From: Chlorophyllum brunneum
Lineage: Eukaryota; Basidiomycota; Agaricomycetes; Agaricales; Agaricaceae
DNA: 64,000 bases
Assembly: GCA_963576785.1 (NCBI GenBank)
Contig: OY756142.1
Location: 2,046,001-2,110,000 of the forward strand
Reading direction: 5' to 3'
Positions 10,343 to 25,012 of this stretch are shown piece after piece; the stretch's first letter is position 1; the number at the start of each line of letters is the position of its first letter. A program made the translations under genes and the position numbers. The notes under the pieces were generated by a model that saw only the letters and a program-made list of their open reading frames with translations, was not told the DNA's origin and did not search any database.

Positions 10343-12468
10343 ATGGCGCAACAAATGACTGACCTACAAACGCGCGTGGACCGCTTCCAGAAAGAAAACA
10401 AAAAGCTCTACGAAGATAATAGGCAGCTTGTGCTGATGTTCAAAGAACTGCAGGATAAACTGGTTGCAGCCGAACATTTTAACTCCAACCAGGTCCGTCA
10501 TCTGGAGCAGCAGGTCATGACATTACAAAACGAGAATCAAAAAGTGTTGGCAAGGGAGATGAATCTTGCGGCTGGACATCCTCCATATGCAGAGCTTCAC
10601 GCGGAATATACGCACCTGCAAGGATATTGCACGCAACTAAAGCAGCAGATTGGGGCGTTGCAGAAAATGGTACTGGAACGACCGCCACTCGTGCCCTCAC
10701 AACCTATGGCTGTTCCCAGTCAACACCTTCGGATTGTCGACGGTGGGCAACCGATCGCTACCGGGCTTCCCGTGCTACGTTCCGTCCATGATACTGCGCG
10801 GAAACTACAGTGGCCTCTAGCTCGTGGGCAACCCCACCCATCCCAGCAAATTGCCTCAGTCCAAGTGCCTCAAACACAAAACATCGGCCCACGACCCTCT
10901 TCTCTTCAAATTTCAATACCCAACCCACCTGGGTCGTCTACAGGCCAAGGGAGTCAACCAGGTACCGGCACACCAATTCGATCGCTCTTGCAAGGGAGTC
11001 AGGTGTCATCAAACCCCGCAATGCCCAGTGAGCCCATGTCCCTTTGAAAGACAGGGGGAAAAATCAACAAACTCATAATGATGATACAGTTCCCCAGAAA
11101 TCGGTATAGTTCCCTCCTGCTGAACTTCAATGACCAACTTGTTCAAGGGTTTCATACCGATGTAGAGATCGCCACCGAATTCATCGAGGTACTCCAACGA
11201 TGCAATAGAGGTACGCGTATGCCACCCCTCTATCACGTACTCACTGATGGTCAGTCAACACAGATCCGATCCCAAAGATCTAGATTACCCACTTCCCAAC
11301 CAATTATCCATGGATGGATGAAAGATTTTTCCAATCCAGGTGCATTACAACCTCCGGCACCCATTAGTAATGTTGTGAATATCGCTCCGCCAGCTGTGAA
11401 TCCTCCAAGACGCGAGGTATCTACACTATTTGTACAACATGGACAAAACTTACCCTCACAGCCAGCCACCATCATCTCACCTATATCCACCCTAACATCT
11501 GCACAAATCAACGGTTCCGTTATCGACCAAATCGTACCAGGCTCACAATCTCACTCAGTCATAGTCAAACCATCTTTTGCCGACGTTCCTCCAGGGATGA
11601 ACATTGTACCTATTGGACCTCCAGGGATGCTACTTCCACCGCTTCAGGCGTACGTGATGAAACCTTCGCCTCAGGCATCTTCGAACTGTCCTCCCTCCGG
11701 ACATGCATCTCTGCGGACGGAACAGACCCCCGAGCCTGTCCAGATTACCGCGAACGCTTCATATGCTGAACCAATAGACACTATGATCCAAAATGTAGAG
11801 CTGAGCGAAAACCCTCAAACGCCAAATCTTACGTCGTCGAGTTCGAGAAATTCCGCTGCACCATCTGAGGTGACTACACCCCTCGATGCGCCCGCTAATC
11901 ATGCTACTGGCGTAGTCGGATCACCTATAGTGGGGTCTGGGGTTGAGAGTGCCTTGATGGCTGTGGATGAGACGACAACTGTGTCGTCCCTGAAACGTGG
12001 TAATGTAGATGCACGAGGTGAGGAGGAAGTAGGCGTACCTGGTGTAGAGGGTGGTGCGCGGAAGAAGCCTAGGCTGAGTGAAGATCTAGATGTACCATCT
12101 GTGGACCAGAATGGCGACGCGGTCGGAACGGGTCAGAAACCCGCCTCTTCCGAGGGGATGGATGAGGATGATAGCGAGAATGAAGAGGACGAAATAGGAC
12201 CGGATGGGTTGCGTTCTATCAAGTATTGCTTAGGAGCTTTCACGGATGAAGATGACGATGGGACTACTTGTTTACTGTGTCTGTGAGTGTCCCGCTTTCA
12301 ACAATTCACTCTTGTTGACATGCTTCTCTAAGCGCACGACATAATCAGGGCTTGATAGACCATCCAACCGTGTTCTCCCCGGACGCAACACAGGAAGGAA
12401 AAGTGCATCACTTCCTGAACGAGCATCCGACTGCTTGGGAAGATTTGATCCATGGCAGAAACGGGTAG
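10343..12468 (+). CDS. Coiled-coil, Pro/Ser-rich protein with C-terminal CxxC motif
   Basis: Function not recognised. Proposed exons: 10343-11002, 11090-12282 and 12333-12468; within the second, 11189-11263 (75 bp, a multiple of three, no stop) may be a further intron. The ATG at 10343 starts MAQQMTDLQTRVDRFQKEN, the first of several heptad-like helices over the first ~80 residues. After that come long Pro/Ser/Gln-rich stretches, then a basic patch (ARKKPRL, a possible nuclear signal) and an acidic patch (MDEDDSENEEDEIG). The end carries TTCLLCLARHNQGLIDH, a Cys-Cys-His-His spacing that could bind zinc. Together these suggest a nuclear scaffold or transcription-related protein, but only as inference. 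The true start may lie in an upstream exon. Confidence 0.55.
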
Positions 12469-12816
12469 CGCCGTTAAGGCTGGGGAGCAGAGGAACAGTT
12501 GTCATTATTGCTACCTGGTTTTCTTGGATGATTGAGGTACCCCCATTGTTTCATTCATTAATAAGATTTCAGAGACCACTGGCCCTTGGGCTGTATGCTT
12601 AGGTTTTGGAGAATGCTCTGCTATTCATCGTCGTTATGCTATGTTAGAGACATCTATGAAGGACAGTTATGAATGCCTGATAATGCAACCATTGTGCTGG
12701 ATGTGTCTTCTTCAAAAACCTTGAGACCAATTTCCAGTTTGCTCCAGGCCAGGCCAATTACACATTTCAAACTGAGTATCATAACTCTATCATAAAAGAA
12801 GCGCCACATGACACCA
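12469..12816. other. Intergenic region between convergent genes
   Basis: About 350 bp separating the stop of the coiled-coil gene from the stop (TAG, 12817-12819) of the M28 peptidase on the other strand. Expected to hold both 3' UTRs. No ORF, RNA gene or repeat noticed. Confidence 0.5.
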
Positions 12817-15800
12817 CTAATTACCTCCGGCTGGCGCGGGAGTAATCTTCTCAGCGAGGTTATTAATCAACTCGGTCAGCCTTGCGGCCTCATAGTCAGC
12901 CAAATTGACGTCCTTATCAATCGTTATGGCTTCTGCGAGGGCTGGAAACGTCGTTGCACCGTAGCCTATTTCTTGTTAGTGCCTTAGCCATGATGACAGG
13001 TTCACAATAGCTTACCAAGCCATTTGCCAGGTGCAACACCCAAATGTTTATACCACTCGCGATCCTTGATACCATCCTTTGAAATAAAACCGCGCTCAAA
13101 AGCAATCAGCCTCTTATTAGATCTACCGAGTCTCCTTGCTGCCTCGATGAACCTCTTGACAGGATTGGGCAGCCAAGGTGGAAGAGTCTCCCCCTCAGCT
13201 TCATCCATAGTCCCATACGCATAACTCAAAACACTCTCCCAAGAATCCTCTCCGAAGGTTTTCGCAATGTCCCAAGACGCAGCTGTAACTAGGGTTGGTG
13301 GGACGCCGAAGATACCTTTAATCCAGTCCTTCACTCGGGTTGTAAACGAAGGCGAGTTATTCCAGATGCGCGAATTCCAGCAGCTGTGGCGGGGTTTTCG
13401 ATACTCGATAAGGAGCAAAGATGGATACGGTGGCAGATGCTTGAGCAGTTTTTCAAAGTCTTCGAGGGCTGCTTGTTTTTCGGTATCAAGTTCAGCACTG
13501 GCAGCTTGGACGCTCGCGATTGCACTACGCAGAGCCGAAAAGTTCAGTTTCTCATCAAGGTTCCCGGATATGAGATCCTCCACGCTGTCAGTAGCAATTG
13601 AAGTAAGATTATTGACGAGAAACAGGAGATGGTTACCGGTCAAGGTAGTCGCTCAGTTCCAAAGCATATTGAGTTGTGTTCAACGGAACGAGAAGGGAAT
13701 CGCTCATCCTCAGTCCCATTAAACCGAGATGCTTGGCAACAGCAATCTGTACCGATATAAGCACCGAACTTGGCAAAGTTTGGGACTACTTACATGACGA
13801 TAGAAGCCAGGATCAGCATAAACCTCTTGCCAGTGTTGGCTATCATAGATCGAGTGATAATGATAGGGGGCATCCGTGGCGGTTTGCGAGAAACCTTGAT
13901 CAGTACTCGCAACCTGGGATTATGTCAACTAAAAAAAGTGAAGAGTGTTTCACGAACTCACGCCAAGCCGCTGGAGGAACACAGTATAGTCACTGCCGCT
14001 GCCCAAAGGATGAACACTAGTTTTTGAAGCCTTCCTAGCAACTTCAGCTTTCTCATATGTCTCCAGAAATTCCTTGTCAATGGTGAGGTTGAGACCCTTG
14101 AATGGTCCATCATCGTGACGCGCATCCCAGAGCTTCTTTCCTGGAAAGGTGGGATGGTCTATGGTGAGGGCAACATCTTTGATTAGATGGGCAAGGGAAG
14201 GTGAACCAGCAACGCTCCAGCGGGAGCCCCCCACGGAAACGTCGACGTTGAGATATGCCACAACGTTCTCCGAGATCCAATCAGCAAAGTCTTCGCCCCA
14301 TTCAGTGCTACCAATGAGCCCGTACTACCAAGTTGGGGGGCGTAAGCTTGGTTGAAGGGAAAATGAAGTATTCAACGAACCTCTTCGGCATCCCAACTGG
14401 TAATGACGACTGATGAAACACCAAGTTAGCTGACTTGTGCAGCAGAAATTCAGGTCACTCACTCGTGCGAAGAGGTGTCCAGCCGGCCTTGAGCAATACT
14501 CCGAGACCCTTTATAATCTCGTGTAGAGACACAGTGCCGCTGGTAGGGTCTGCCGCACCCATTACCCATGCTAAGAACGATTTAGACTAAATTCTGGGGA
14601 ATGAGATTCCGTAGCTGTACATACCATCTCGGTGACAACCGATTAATACAACCTCATTCTTGATATGACCTGGAATAGCGGCCATGGTGTTCCAGACGGG
14701 TGTGACCTTGTTATCAACTGAAGGCCAAATGTTAGCTTGATGCTGTGTCATAATCCTAGCAACAGCTCACCGTTATTAACTAGTCGGACCTTGTTTTGAC
14801 TAGCCCTCCCACTCAGCTTCTTGTTACCTTCCTCATCCTCAACATAGATATGACCGATCTCCTCCAAGAGACGCTGAGCGTTGCTCCAAGAAATCGGGAG
14901 ACTGGGAATGGATGGAATATTCGTTCCGTTGGTACGCTCTGCGTCCTCATAGGCAGGATAACCGGGCGTAGTGGGATCTCCAGGATACTTGGACAAGAAT
15001 TGAACTGAACCTCGTTCGACGGATGTCGGATTGCGAGCGGGACCAGCAGGGTATGCTGCATATCCGTTGGGTACGGTCACGTAACCGTCATCACGAGGGT
15101 CTGAGTAGATTACGACACCAGCAGCACCAAGTTCTTGAGCACCTTTGATCTACAGAGAAGTTGAGCATGGTCCAGGGCATCATAGTAAAAGACCCAACCT
15201 TTAAACCACGGGCAATTCCACCATAGCGAGTAATGACAATTTTGCCGGTGAGGTTGGCTCCTGCTGCAACAAGTTGCGCATAATCCTTGCTCAAACGTTG
15301 AGCTGGACTGATGGGATTGACGGAGGTGCAACCTACCTCTTGATTCCCGTAGTTTGCATAAATGAGCTCCCCAGTAACGTCGCCCTCTCGGCTAAGTCCA
15401 TGCCAAGTGGGAACGGCAGTTCGATACTTGTGCGCCTCAACATCTCTTGGATCCCCATCCTCTTCCAGGTCGGCGTCCCACTCAACAATTCCCTCACCAT
15501 TGATAATTGAAAGATTGCGGTCTAGTCCGGTGTCGAGGACGGGATAGTAAACATCAATCCAAGCCGTAGGCCTTCTGGGCGCATGCCTAGTCGTCAGTTT
15601 CAGTGTGGCGTCGCGAGATTCTTTGGAGCCGGCCGGGAATATGGGTTCATTACGGGGCGTGCGGATGCGGAACTCGCTTTCGAACAAAGAGAGCATAGTT
15701 CTGGCATCTTCAAAATCTTCTACGGAACCTGCAAGATGAGGGTGGGTGGCATAGGCTCTTGAAGCCTTGAAAGCGCTATCAATATTAGGTACAGAACTGC

Positions 15801-16114
15801 GCCACGACGGGTTGTGTGATCAGCTCGCCAGCCAACACACGGCGCGGAGGGTGTACCCACAGGAAAATCTTCTCAGCTGCCTTGGGGGGAATACGATGAG
15901 GTCTAGCGAGTTCCCACCGCCATCTCAATTGAGCGTTCGCGACAACCTTGAGGACGATATACAGCAGGGTCACTACCACAACAACCCATCTCATGAATCG
16001 ATAGTTTCTACTCTGACCAGCCTCTGGTTGACTCCGAGGCTGGTCAGGGCTGTCAAAAGAGTGCTTGCTATCCAGATGTTGAGGAAGGGACTTGTTGTCC
16101 CGCTCAGTCATCAT
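12817..16114 (-). CDS. Glutamate carboxypeptidase II-like M28 metallopeptidase
   Basis: Type II membrane zinc exopeptidase of the GCPII/NAALADase group (M28B). From ATG 16114 (a second ATG lies at 16111) a cytosolic N-terminus leads to one membrane helix (FMRWVVVVVTLLYIVLKVVA). A PA domain follows (YAQLVAAGANLTGKIVITRY, GAAGVVIYSDPRDDGYV), then the peptidase domain, then a helical transferrin-receptor-like dimerisation domain ending ITPAPAGGN. Zinc-site residues expected for the family are seen in GCHRDAWVMGAADPTSG (His, Asp), DAEEYGLIGS (Glu pair), AYLNVDVSVGG (Asp) and DAPYHYHSIYDS (His). There are many short introns; one example joins KIFL to SVPNIDSAFKASR. Natural substrates in fungi are not established. 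It is divergent from the acyl-CoA-binding gene, 232 bp away. Confidence 0.88.
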
Positions 16115-16346
16115 GGGAGGAGATATACGCGCGTTTGACAGCATATTATCAATCGGTACAGCACCCCAGCCGCCGGCCGCAACACCGGCCATTGACGAAT
16201 TCCCGGCGACGCGGGACGAGAATTCACGTGGGATCGGAGTCGGACCACGCCACGGGCTACTCTCTAAACCCTCCCAAGAGAGCCTTTCCAACCCATTTCT
16301 CTGACCCGTTTCTAGCTCGCTATCCCGGAACTTACTCGACGCTGCG

Positions 16347-18037
16347 ATGGCGACCCACGAACTCATTGACGCACAGTTCGATCGTGCGGTCGAAATAGTT
16401 CAGGGTTTGCCAAAGACTGGGCCCATCCAGACGGACTATGAAGAGAAGCTACAGATGTACAGGTGCGGCTTTCTTACTCCTTGGGCTCGCCACCAGTGCT
16501 GACAGCGCTCCACAGCTTGTACAAGCAAGGTATTACTTATCTCCGCTGCTACGCTCCAACCACTGCTCAGATGACTTGCGTTTCAAGCTACGGTTGGGAA
16601 TGTCAAGTCCCCTCGCCCTGGGATGTGGGATATGCTTGGAAGGGCAAAATGGTATCTATTCGGCTCTTGGCACAGCAAAGAGTCCATACTGAAAGTTCCA
16701 CTCAGGGATGCTTGGGCTAAACATAAAGATTTCGACCCATATGAAGCAAAGTGGCTGTATGTGGAGGCTCTTTTGAAGGTACCGCCGACTCCGCGTGTGT
16801 ATGTGCGCTCTACTTACACCAATTAGGTCCTGAGACGATATTCGGATAAAACGATTGCTCAAAATTTGGTACAAGAACTAGAGTCTTATGGCGGTGATCC
16901 CTCAAATCTCGTACTCAGTCGTGCGCGTCCAACGTTCGCCTTGAGACTGCCCTCTGTTTGACACAATATTTTACTACAGGAACCTCAATGCAATCCCCGG
17001 ATTCAGAGTCATCTGGGTCCACTACCTCACACGACGCACCATTCGAATCTATACAGTCCCTCAAATCTCCTCGATCCGACTCAAAAATCCACCGCCACAC
17101 CCACAACAACGCGGAAATGATTTCCGAAGATGAAGGTTCATCAGAAGACGAAATAGAGGCCGACGAAGCAAGCGAACTCCGCACCCTTCAAAGGCGTCTT
17201 GACCCACAGCGACCGCAGTCTTCCGGTTCTGAACACCGATATCGAACACCCATCACAGGCTCCCTATTATCTCAAACATCTACGGGGGGTTCGGTGCGAG
17301 GAGGCGTCCCCGCAATACAACCTCTCCCTCCTTTCCAAACGCCCTCTGCGTTTCCCGCACCAACACCATCCACTCCCGGATCAGTGTACAATTCCCCCGC
17401 GATTCCAGGCTCATACAGTACTTCGCATTTAGATCCTACACATGTTGGGGCACACCACTTTCGCCCACATTCACAGCCCGCGCTTCCTCCAATCCACACA
17501 GGTCATCCTCCTGGTCCTGCTCGCCCTGCGTCTAGAACTACTCTTGAACGAGCAGTCGAGAACGTCCAAGCCCATCTAGCTGCTTTGACTGAACGACTTG
17601 AAGTTCTCGAGTCACATTCGCTGCATAATTCCGCATCGAGCAGCTACCGAAGTTCCCCTCAGCGCGCTTCATATACATACGAAGGTGGCCCTTTGGGTAG
17701 CGGTCGGCTTCCCGGGCGTGGTTCACCCTACCCCACTTGGAATCTAGATGATCTCGGCATGTGGTCATATATCCTTAGGCCAATGTCTGGTACCCTATCC
17801 TTCCTACACAAATTCACAACATTCTTCGCATCTGATGAAAATCGTTCGCCAACCAAGGTGATCATACGGAGATTGTGTTTGGACCTAAGCTTCCTTGTAT
17901 GTGTGGTTGCAATGATCGCTACAATATGGAAAAAGAGTGGGGTGAGAAGACGGGAGGTTAAGGCTGCACTTGTTGTACTGTGGCGTGCGATTGTGGGGAA
18001 TAGAACACCCAGGAATTTGAGTGATCGAGGTGTGTAA
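16347..18037 (+). CDS. ACBD5/Atg37-like acyl-CoA-binding protein with C-terminal membrane anchor
   Basis: Exons 16347-16462, 16516-16529, 16588-16651, 16706-16778, 16827-16917 and 16980-18037 give 471 residues. Residues 1-~100 form an acyl-CoA-binding domain: FDRAVEIVQGLPKTGPIQ, LYKQATVGNV, WDAWAKHK and an AKWLYVEALLKVL helix. A long Ser/Pro-rich linker follows, with an acidic stretch (SEDEGSSEDEIEADEASE). A coiled coil comes next (LERAVENVQAHLAALTERLE), then one hydrophobic helix (LSFLVCVVAMIATIW) with a basic flank near the C-terminus. This order matches ACBD5 and the pexophagy receptor partner Atg37, which are tail-anchored in peroxisomes; that localisation is inferred from the family. Exon 2 is only 14 nt and encodes the core LYKQ motif. 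Confidence 0.85.
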
Positions 18038-18201
18038 CTAGGCTCTGGCCGGTCTGAGAGACCTTTTACTTCTATGTTGGGGATTCTCTGCTTTTCACGT
18101 TGTTTCACGAGTAATATATGTGGTTATTTGATTCCAATGCGTTGTCCCTCCCGTTCGGAGGCATACATACATATATGTTATTACCGAGAAAATTCTTCGA
18201 T

Positions 18202-20343
<2,142 letters not shown>

Positions 20344-20967
20344 ATGTCCTTCCAGAATCTCTACTACAAACGTGTAAGTAGCCTTTGTTATTTCACAGCA
20401 CCATCCATTCGACTGTGCGTAGACGGCGGGGACTGCAAAAGCATGCTTTGTGTGTTGTCGCCCAACGACGACAGTGCTCACAACCATCAACACGGTCGAC
20501 TTTATCTATGCTTGTCCTGGGCACTTAAGCGACCATAATTTCGCATCTCAAGTGAAGGACAACGGGAGTAGTGCCAACAATCAGGTGACTGCCGAGGAGA
20601 TAGCCAAGGTGAAGGCAGAGTGGGAAGAAAAACAAAGGCGGAAAAAGGAGAAGGAGAATGAAGCCGCAAAAGCTGAGAAGGAGAAGAAAGAGGGAGAAAA
20701 GAAAGAGGGCAAAGACAAAGGTGACGAGGAGAGGCCGAGTTCGCCAGCAAGGATAGCTTCAGTGCCAGCAACACCCACGCCAACCCATGAACGATATATA
20801 CTTCACAGAGACTTTTTCGCCAGTGGGTTCACAGTCGTCTTCCGATGCCGCAAGGCTGATCTGGGTCTGCAGTGCGGCAGGCAGAGCACCGGAAGCGTAG
20901 ACAGGCTGCTCAGGCGAAAGAGCTGGCACCTCGACTGCCTGGTGCGCCGAGTGGGGGTGTAGAGTAG
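20344..20967 (+). CDS. VFA1: Vfa1, Vps4-associated protein 1
   Basis: Binds the AAA ATPase Vps4 and stimulates it in the ESCRT/multivesicular-body pathway (known for yeast Vfa1). Exons 20344-20373, 20423-20822 and 20873-20967 give 174 residues. The start MSFQNLYYKR is followed after the first intron by AKACFVCCRPTTTVLTTIN and FIYACPGHLSDHNF, a Cys-rich fold that may bind zinc. A strongly charged helix follows (AEEIAKVKAEWEEKQRRKKE). The C-terminus after the last intron reads HRDFFAMRQAEHRKRRQAA and ends APSGGVE. This N-terminal signature and basic C-terminus match fungal Vfa1. The first coding exon is just 30 nt. Confidence 0.87.
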
Positions 20968-21070
20968 ATAAAATATGTAGTGGCTGTCGGAGTTCCAAGT
21001 GTCGTTTTCAGTCAACAACACGCTCAGAGAGCGCGTCCATCTAGCTTACGGCTCTCTCTAATTCTCCCTC

Positions 21071-24000
21071 ATGAACAAAAATCCCTTCGTACCAACACCC
21101 TCTTTCACTCCCCAGCAGCCTCCGTTGCCGCCAGGACCACCCCCACCCCAGCCAGCCCAGCCCGACTATAACTACTGGGCCGCTCCAGGCGCGCAAGCTC
21201 ACGTTCAAGCACCTGCTGTCGGTTATAATCCACAATGGTCTGTACCCCAGCCTCCCCCGAGGCCTCCCCCAGAACACAGTGCTCTCTACGCAAACTACGG
21301 CTATGGATCACAGTGGCAACGCCAGCAGCAGCAGCAGCAGCAGCAACACCAACAACAATACCATCCACCCCCTGTCCAACCGCCCATCCCGCCACCGGCT
21401 CAGCCTGGTTATAATCCTTACCAGCCCTCTGCAGGATATCCGCAACAATATGTCCAACAGGCCATTGCGCCTCCTCAGCCGATGGTCCAACCTCCCTATA
21501 TGCATCCTCCCCCACCCCAACCACAACAATCGTTTTTTGCTCCACATATTCCCCACCAACCTCAGCCGCCCCAACAACAGCGCCATGTACAACATGCATC
21601 ACCCCAGCATTTGCCTCCCGCTAAACGACAGCGATTTGAGGGGCCTAGTTCAAATCGTCACGGTCATAATCAGCAGCCACCACAGTCTTCGGGCTCCTCT
21701 CAGCAAAATTCAGGTTCGTTTACCAGCCCAGGCCATAGTGGTGGTCGTGGTGGGATATCTGGGGGTCCACATGGACCCGGAGGTGGAGGTGGAGGTGGAC
21801 GCGGTGGCCAGCCTGGCGGGAGGAGTGGAGGAACTGGTGGAGGAACGCGCCTTAGCCGAGGAGGGTCCGTGGGCGGCAACAGAGGTGGTTCTGCCTCGCG
21901 AGGTCGTGGTGGGTTTTCAGGAAGTAGTGGTGGAGGTCGATCGGGAGGACAGTCTGGTTCACTCAGGGGCCACAACTCTCAGCGCAATTTTGGCGGCAAA
22001 GACTTTCATAATCGACGAGGTGGATCCTTCTCTTCTGGTGGTGGCAACTATCAAAATAATTTCCGCAATCGTAATCAGCATACGACCCGGTCTGCGCGGC
22101 AGGATAACAGCACCACCCATCCAAAGGACGGATCGGCATCTACCAACTTTGGCAGTATCGGTAAGGAAAACCGCCGGACTCTAACAGACTTCAAAATTGT
22201 TGCATTGAAGGTCCCTGAAATCGCATGGACGTGGGGCCTAGAACCGGGAACAAAAGCGGAGGTCAAGGGGGAATTTGCAGACACTGTATCAACCGCTACA
22301 ATCAAAGAAGAGATTATTGAAGAACACAAACCCCTTGGTGTCGCATCTTCTGCGAACGTGGAAATGGATAATCTGGGAGACGATACTAAGCGCAGCATGG
22401 AGGCTTCTAATGCTGAAGCAACGACCGATAAAAAAGCTCAGGCTACTTCTGCTCCGGTGCCAGGTCTAGCTATATCCTCTGCGGATTCGAATCAGAATTC
22501 GCCGCCTCCTTCGAGGATGCGGATTTACTTTCATACGCCAGTCACTCCAGATGACTCGCGTCCTATTCCTCATTCCTCGAGTTATTACGGGGAGGCCTCT
22601 ATTTCTTCTTCGGATGTTAGGAAAGGAAAACGAAAGAAACTCGAAGATGATGATGGAGATATCGAGGAGGGTCGTGTGGCGCCACCACCCCCACCTCAGT
22701 TGGGAAATGGATTTGGCAGCAGTGGTGTTAACGCTAATGATGATCGGTCAAGTGTGGCAGGTAGTGTTGCACCCAGCCTACCGGAGACTGTCAGCGAGGA
22801 CTGGTTGATGGCTGCCATCGTGGAAGGTGAGGAGGAAGCCGAGGCCGAGGGTGAGCTTCGACTTCATGATGAGGAAAATGAGGACGAAGAGCAGATGGAT
22901 GTGCATACCGAACTTCTTGCTCTGAAACATGACGGTAGAGATGAGGATGGGCAAATGGATGGAAAGGATGATGGTAAGTATTTAATCTATTTCTGTTAGA
23001 GTTTGTGGATCGTGCTTTCTCCTTACAAGCCGGCTCTTGCTTTGGCTACTGGGGTTGTCTCCTGCCGCACGAGACTGACATCATTGCTTTTTTTTGCTTC
23101 GCTTTTTCAAGGGCATGCTCACCACGGCCATGATGATGATGATATTTCTATCTTGGAGACACAAGGTGTAGCTGATGGCAATGCTGCACACGAGTCTATT
23201 GCCCATCTTCCGTCTGTTCCTGCACCTCCGCTGCCGAATTTGGCTGCACAGTCACACCCTAAGACAGAGACTTCTTCCACCCAGATAGAGGTTGCTGGTA
23301 ATATGACGAAGTCAGATGGAACGACTTCCACACCCACACCTGCACATTCAGGTGCCGCTACCGCTACTGGAGGCACTCGGCAAGAAGAGTCCTCGGCACC
23401 TGCATCAGCTGCCACACCTGCTGTTTCTGTTAATGCGCCCGTGTCTTTGGATGCTGGCGCTTCGTTGTCAACTGCAACGGCGTCAACGAGTGCCACTGAA
23501 TCTGCGTCCGTGTTTGATGTTGTATCGTTCTCTGAAAAATTAGCTCACACGCGAGTTTGTTCTGACAGCCTGAAGCCCAGCCCTTCTTCCATTACTGATC
23601 ATACTGAACATAATACCGATGTTCAACAGGTGCAGGAACCTCAGGATGGCGACGAGATTGCCCAGAGGAAGGCGCAAAAATCACTCGAAGCTGCTTCGGT
23701 AGAGTCGACGCTTCTGGACGTAACAAGTGGAACACAGCAGGATACGACATCAGACATTTCAACGCAAATTGTTGGCAATGGTCGGGGTGAGATCGGAGAG
23801 GAGACACAAATCGCCCATGATAATGACCATCCAGAAGATCGTGAATTCGAGGGTCATGACCGTGATCATACAAGTACCGAAACAATGCACCTCGAGCATT
23901 TGCCCGAACCCCCTGCATCACCGATTTCGAATACATTGCTGTCCACACCTTCGAATTCGGCGTATGAGGATGCAGGTGGAAATGGGGTGAAGGAGTCAAA

Positions 24001-25012
24001 GATGAGAGTACCGAGTGCAAACAGGATTTCCATTTCGTACGCGGGTGGGAATAGGAGGCTGGTTCTTGATGCGGAGGTTGTGCGGAGTATGAAGGTGCTG
24101 AGACAGGCGGGGATGATTGAAGTTGTAATGGATGTGATCAAGTTGAATGAAAATGAACTCAAGGGTATTCTCGTGAGTGTTTCCGGCTGTCTCTTTACCA
24201 CAGGGATTGACATGAAGGCGGTGAATAGTTTGAAGTACTCTCCGATGCAACCAAGTCTTACACGCCTTTACCTGCACTCCTTGACCCGTCAAACTCGGAT
24301 ATCACGTTACCCCCGTTCTGGAAGGTTGTCATGCCTGGCACGGTTACGCTTCTTTTGTATTTGGACACGGAGAGACCACTTTCGGAGCCCAAGTGGGCAA
24401 AGACAGGTGATGTACAGGAATGGTTGAGAAGCATGTTCGGACGCATGTTTTGGGTCGCCGGAGAGGCTGCTGAGGGATGGGAGAAGAAGATACACGTCGC
24501 CGATCCGGACCCAGTAAGTCCAACACTTTGGAAATTTCGGTACAAGCTGACTTACGGTACCCCTCTAGCCCCCAACAATCTGGACAGTGCTCGACGGCTG
24601 GGCAGCCAACTCAACCGCGGGCGTTGTGGTTGAACGACAAAAGTTCCTCAAAACTCACATGACAGAAACCGATAATATACTCGAGATTCTTCTCAGACTT
24701 GTACGAGGCGAACGCGCAACGCCGTTCTCGCAATCTGCGCCAACGCTGTCTGGACCTTCTATCGTTGGTCCCTTACTCTCGGCGTTGACGCCAGGGTCTG
24801 CACACGCAAGCCAACAAACCCACGTGTCTCTGGCCGTATTGGCGTTGTTTAGGATGACTGTAGAGTATGCGCAGAAGGCGGCTGGTAATGAAAAGGGCAA
24901 GGCAGAGGCGGAGGAGAGGGTCGGTGAGATTATCAGGTGTTTGCCCTCACATCTGATTTATAAAAGCTTGGATGGGATCTTCAAAGAGTGGAGAGTGGAG
25001 AAGAAGCGGTAG
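21071..25012 (+). CDS. Large P/Q-rich, RGG-rich protein with uncharacterised C-terminal domain
   Basis: Exons 21071-22973, 23112-24172, 24229-24513 and 24569-25012 give 1,230 residues. Residues 1-~200 are Pro/Gln-rich with a poly-Gln run. Residues ~220-340 are Gly/Arg-rich with repeated RGG/GRGG units, typical of RNA-binding or condensate-forming proteins. The middle is Ser/Thr/acidic low-complexity. The last ~300 residues look folded: GGNRRLVLDAEVVRSMKVL, MPGTVTLLLYLDTERPL, TIWTVLDGWAANSTAGVVV, and a helical end (HLIYKSLDGIFKEWRVEKK). I do not recognise this domain. A role in RNA metabolism is only suggested by the RGG part. The first intron (138 bp) is the longest in the gene. Confidence 0.75.
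21323..21358 (+). repeat. CAG/CAA run encoding poly-Gln
   Basis: Mostly CAG codons followed by CAA, encoding eight Gln, one His and three Gln in the RGG protein. Such repeats often vary in length between strains. Confidence 0.9.

Noticed and set aside
21105..21975. Long antisense frames opposite the P/Q- and RGG-rich exon
   Set aside because: Repetitive GC-rich coding DNA keeps the other strand open; the translations are low-complexity with no domain.
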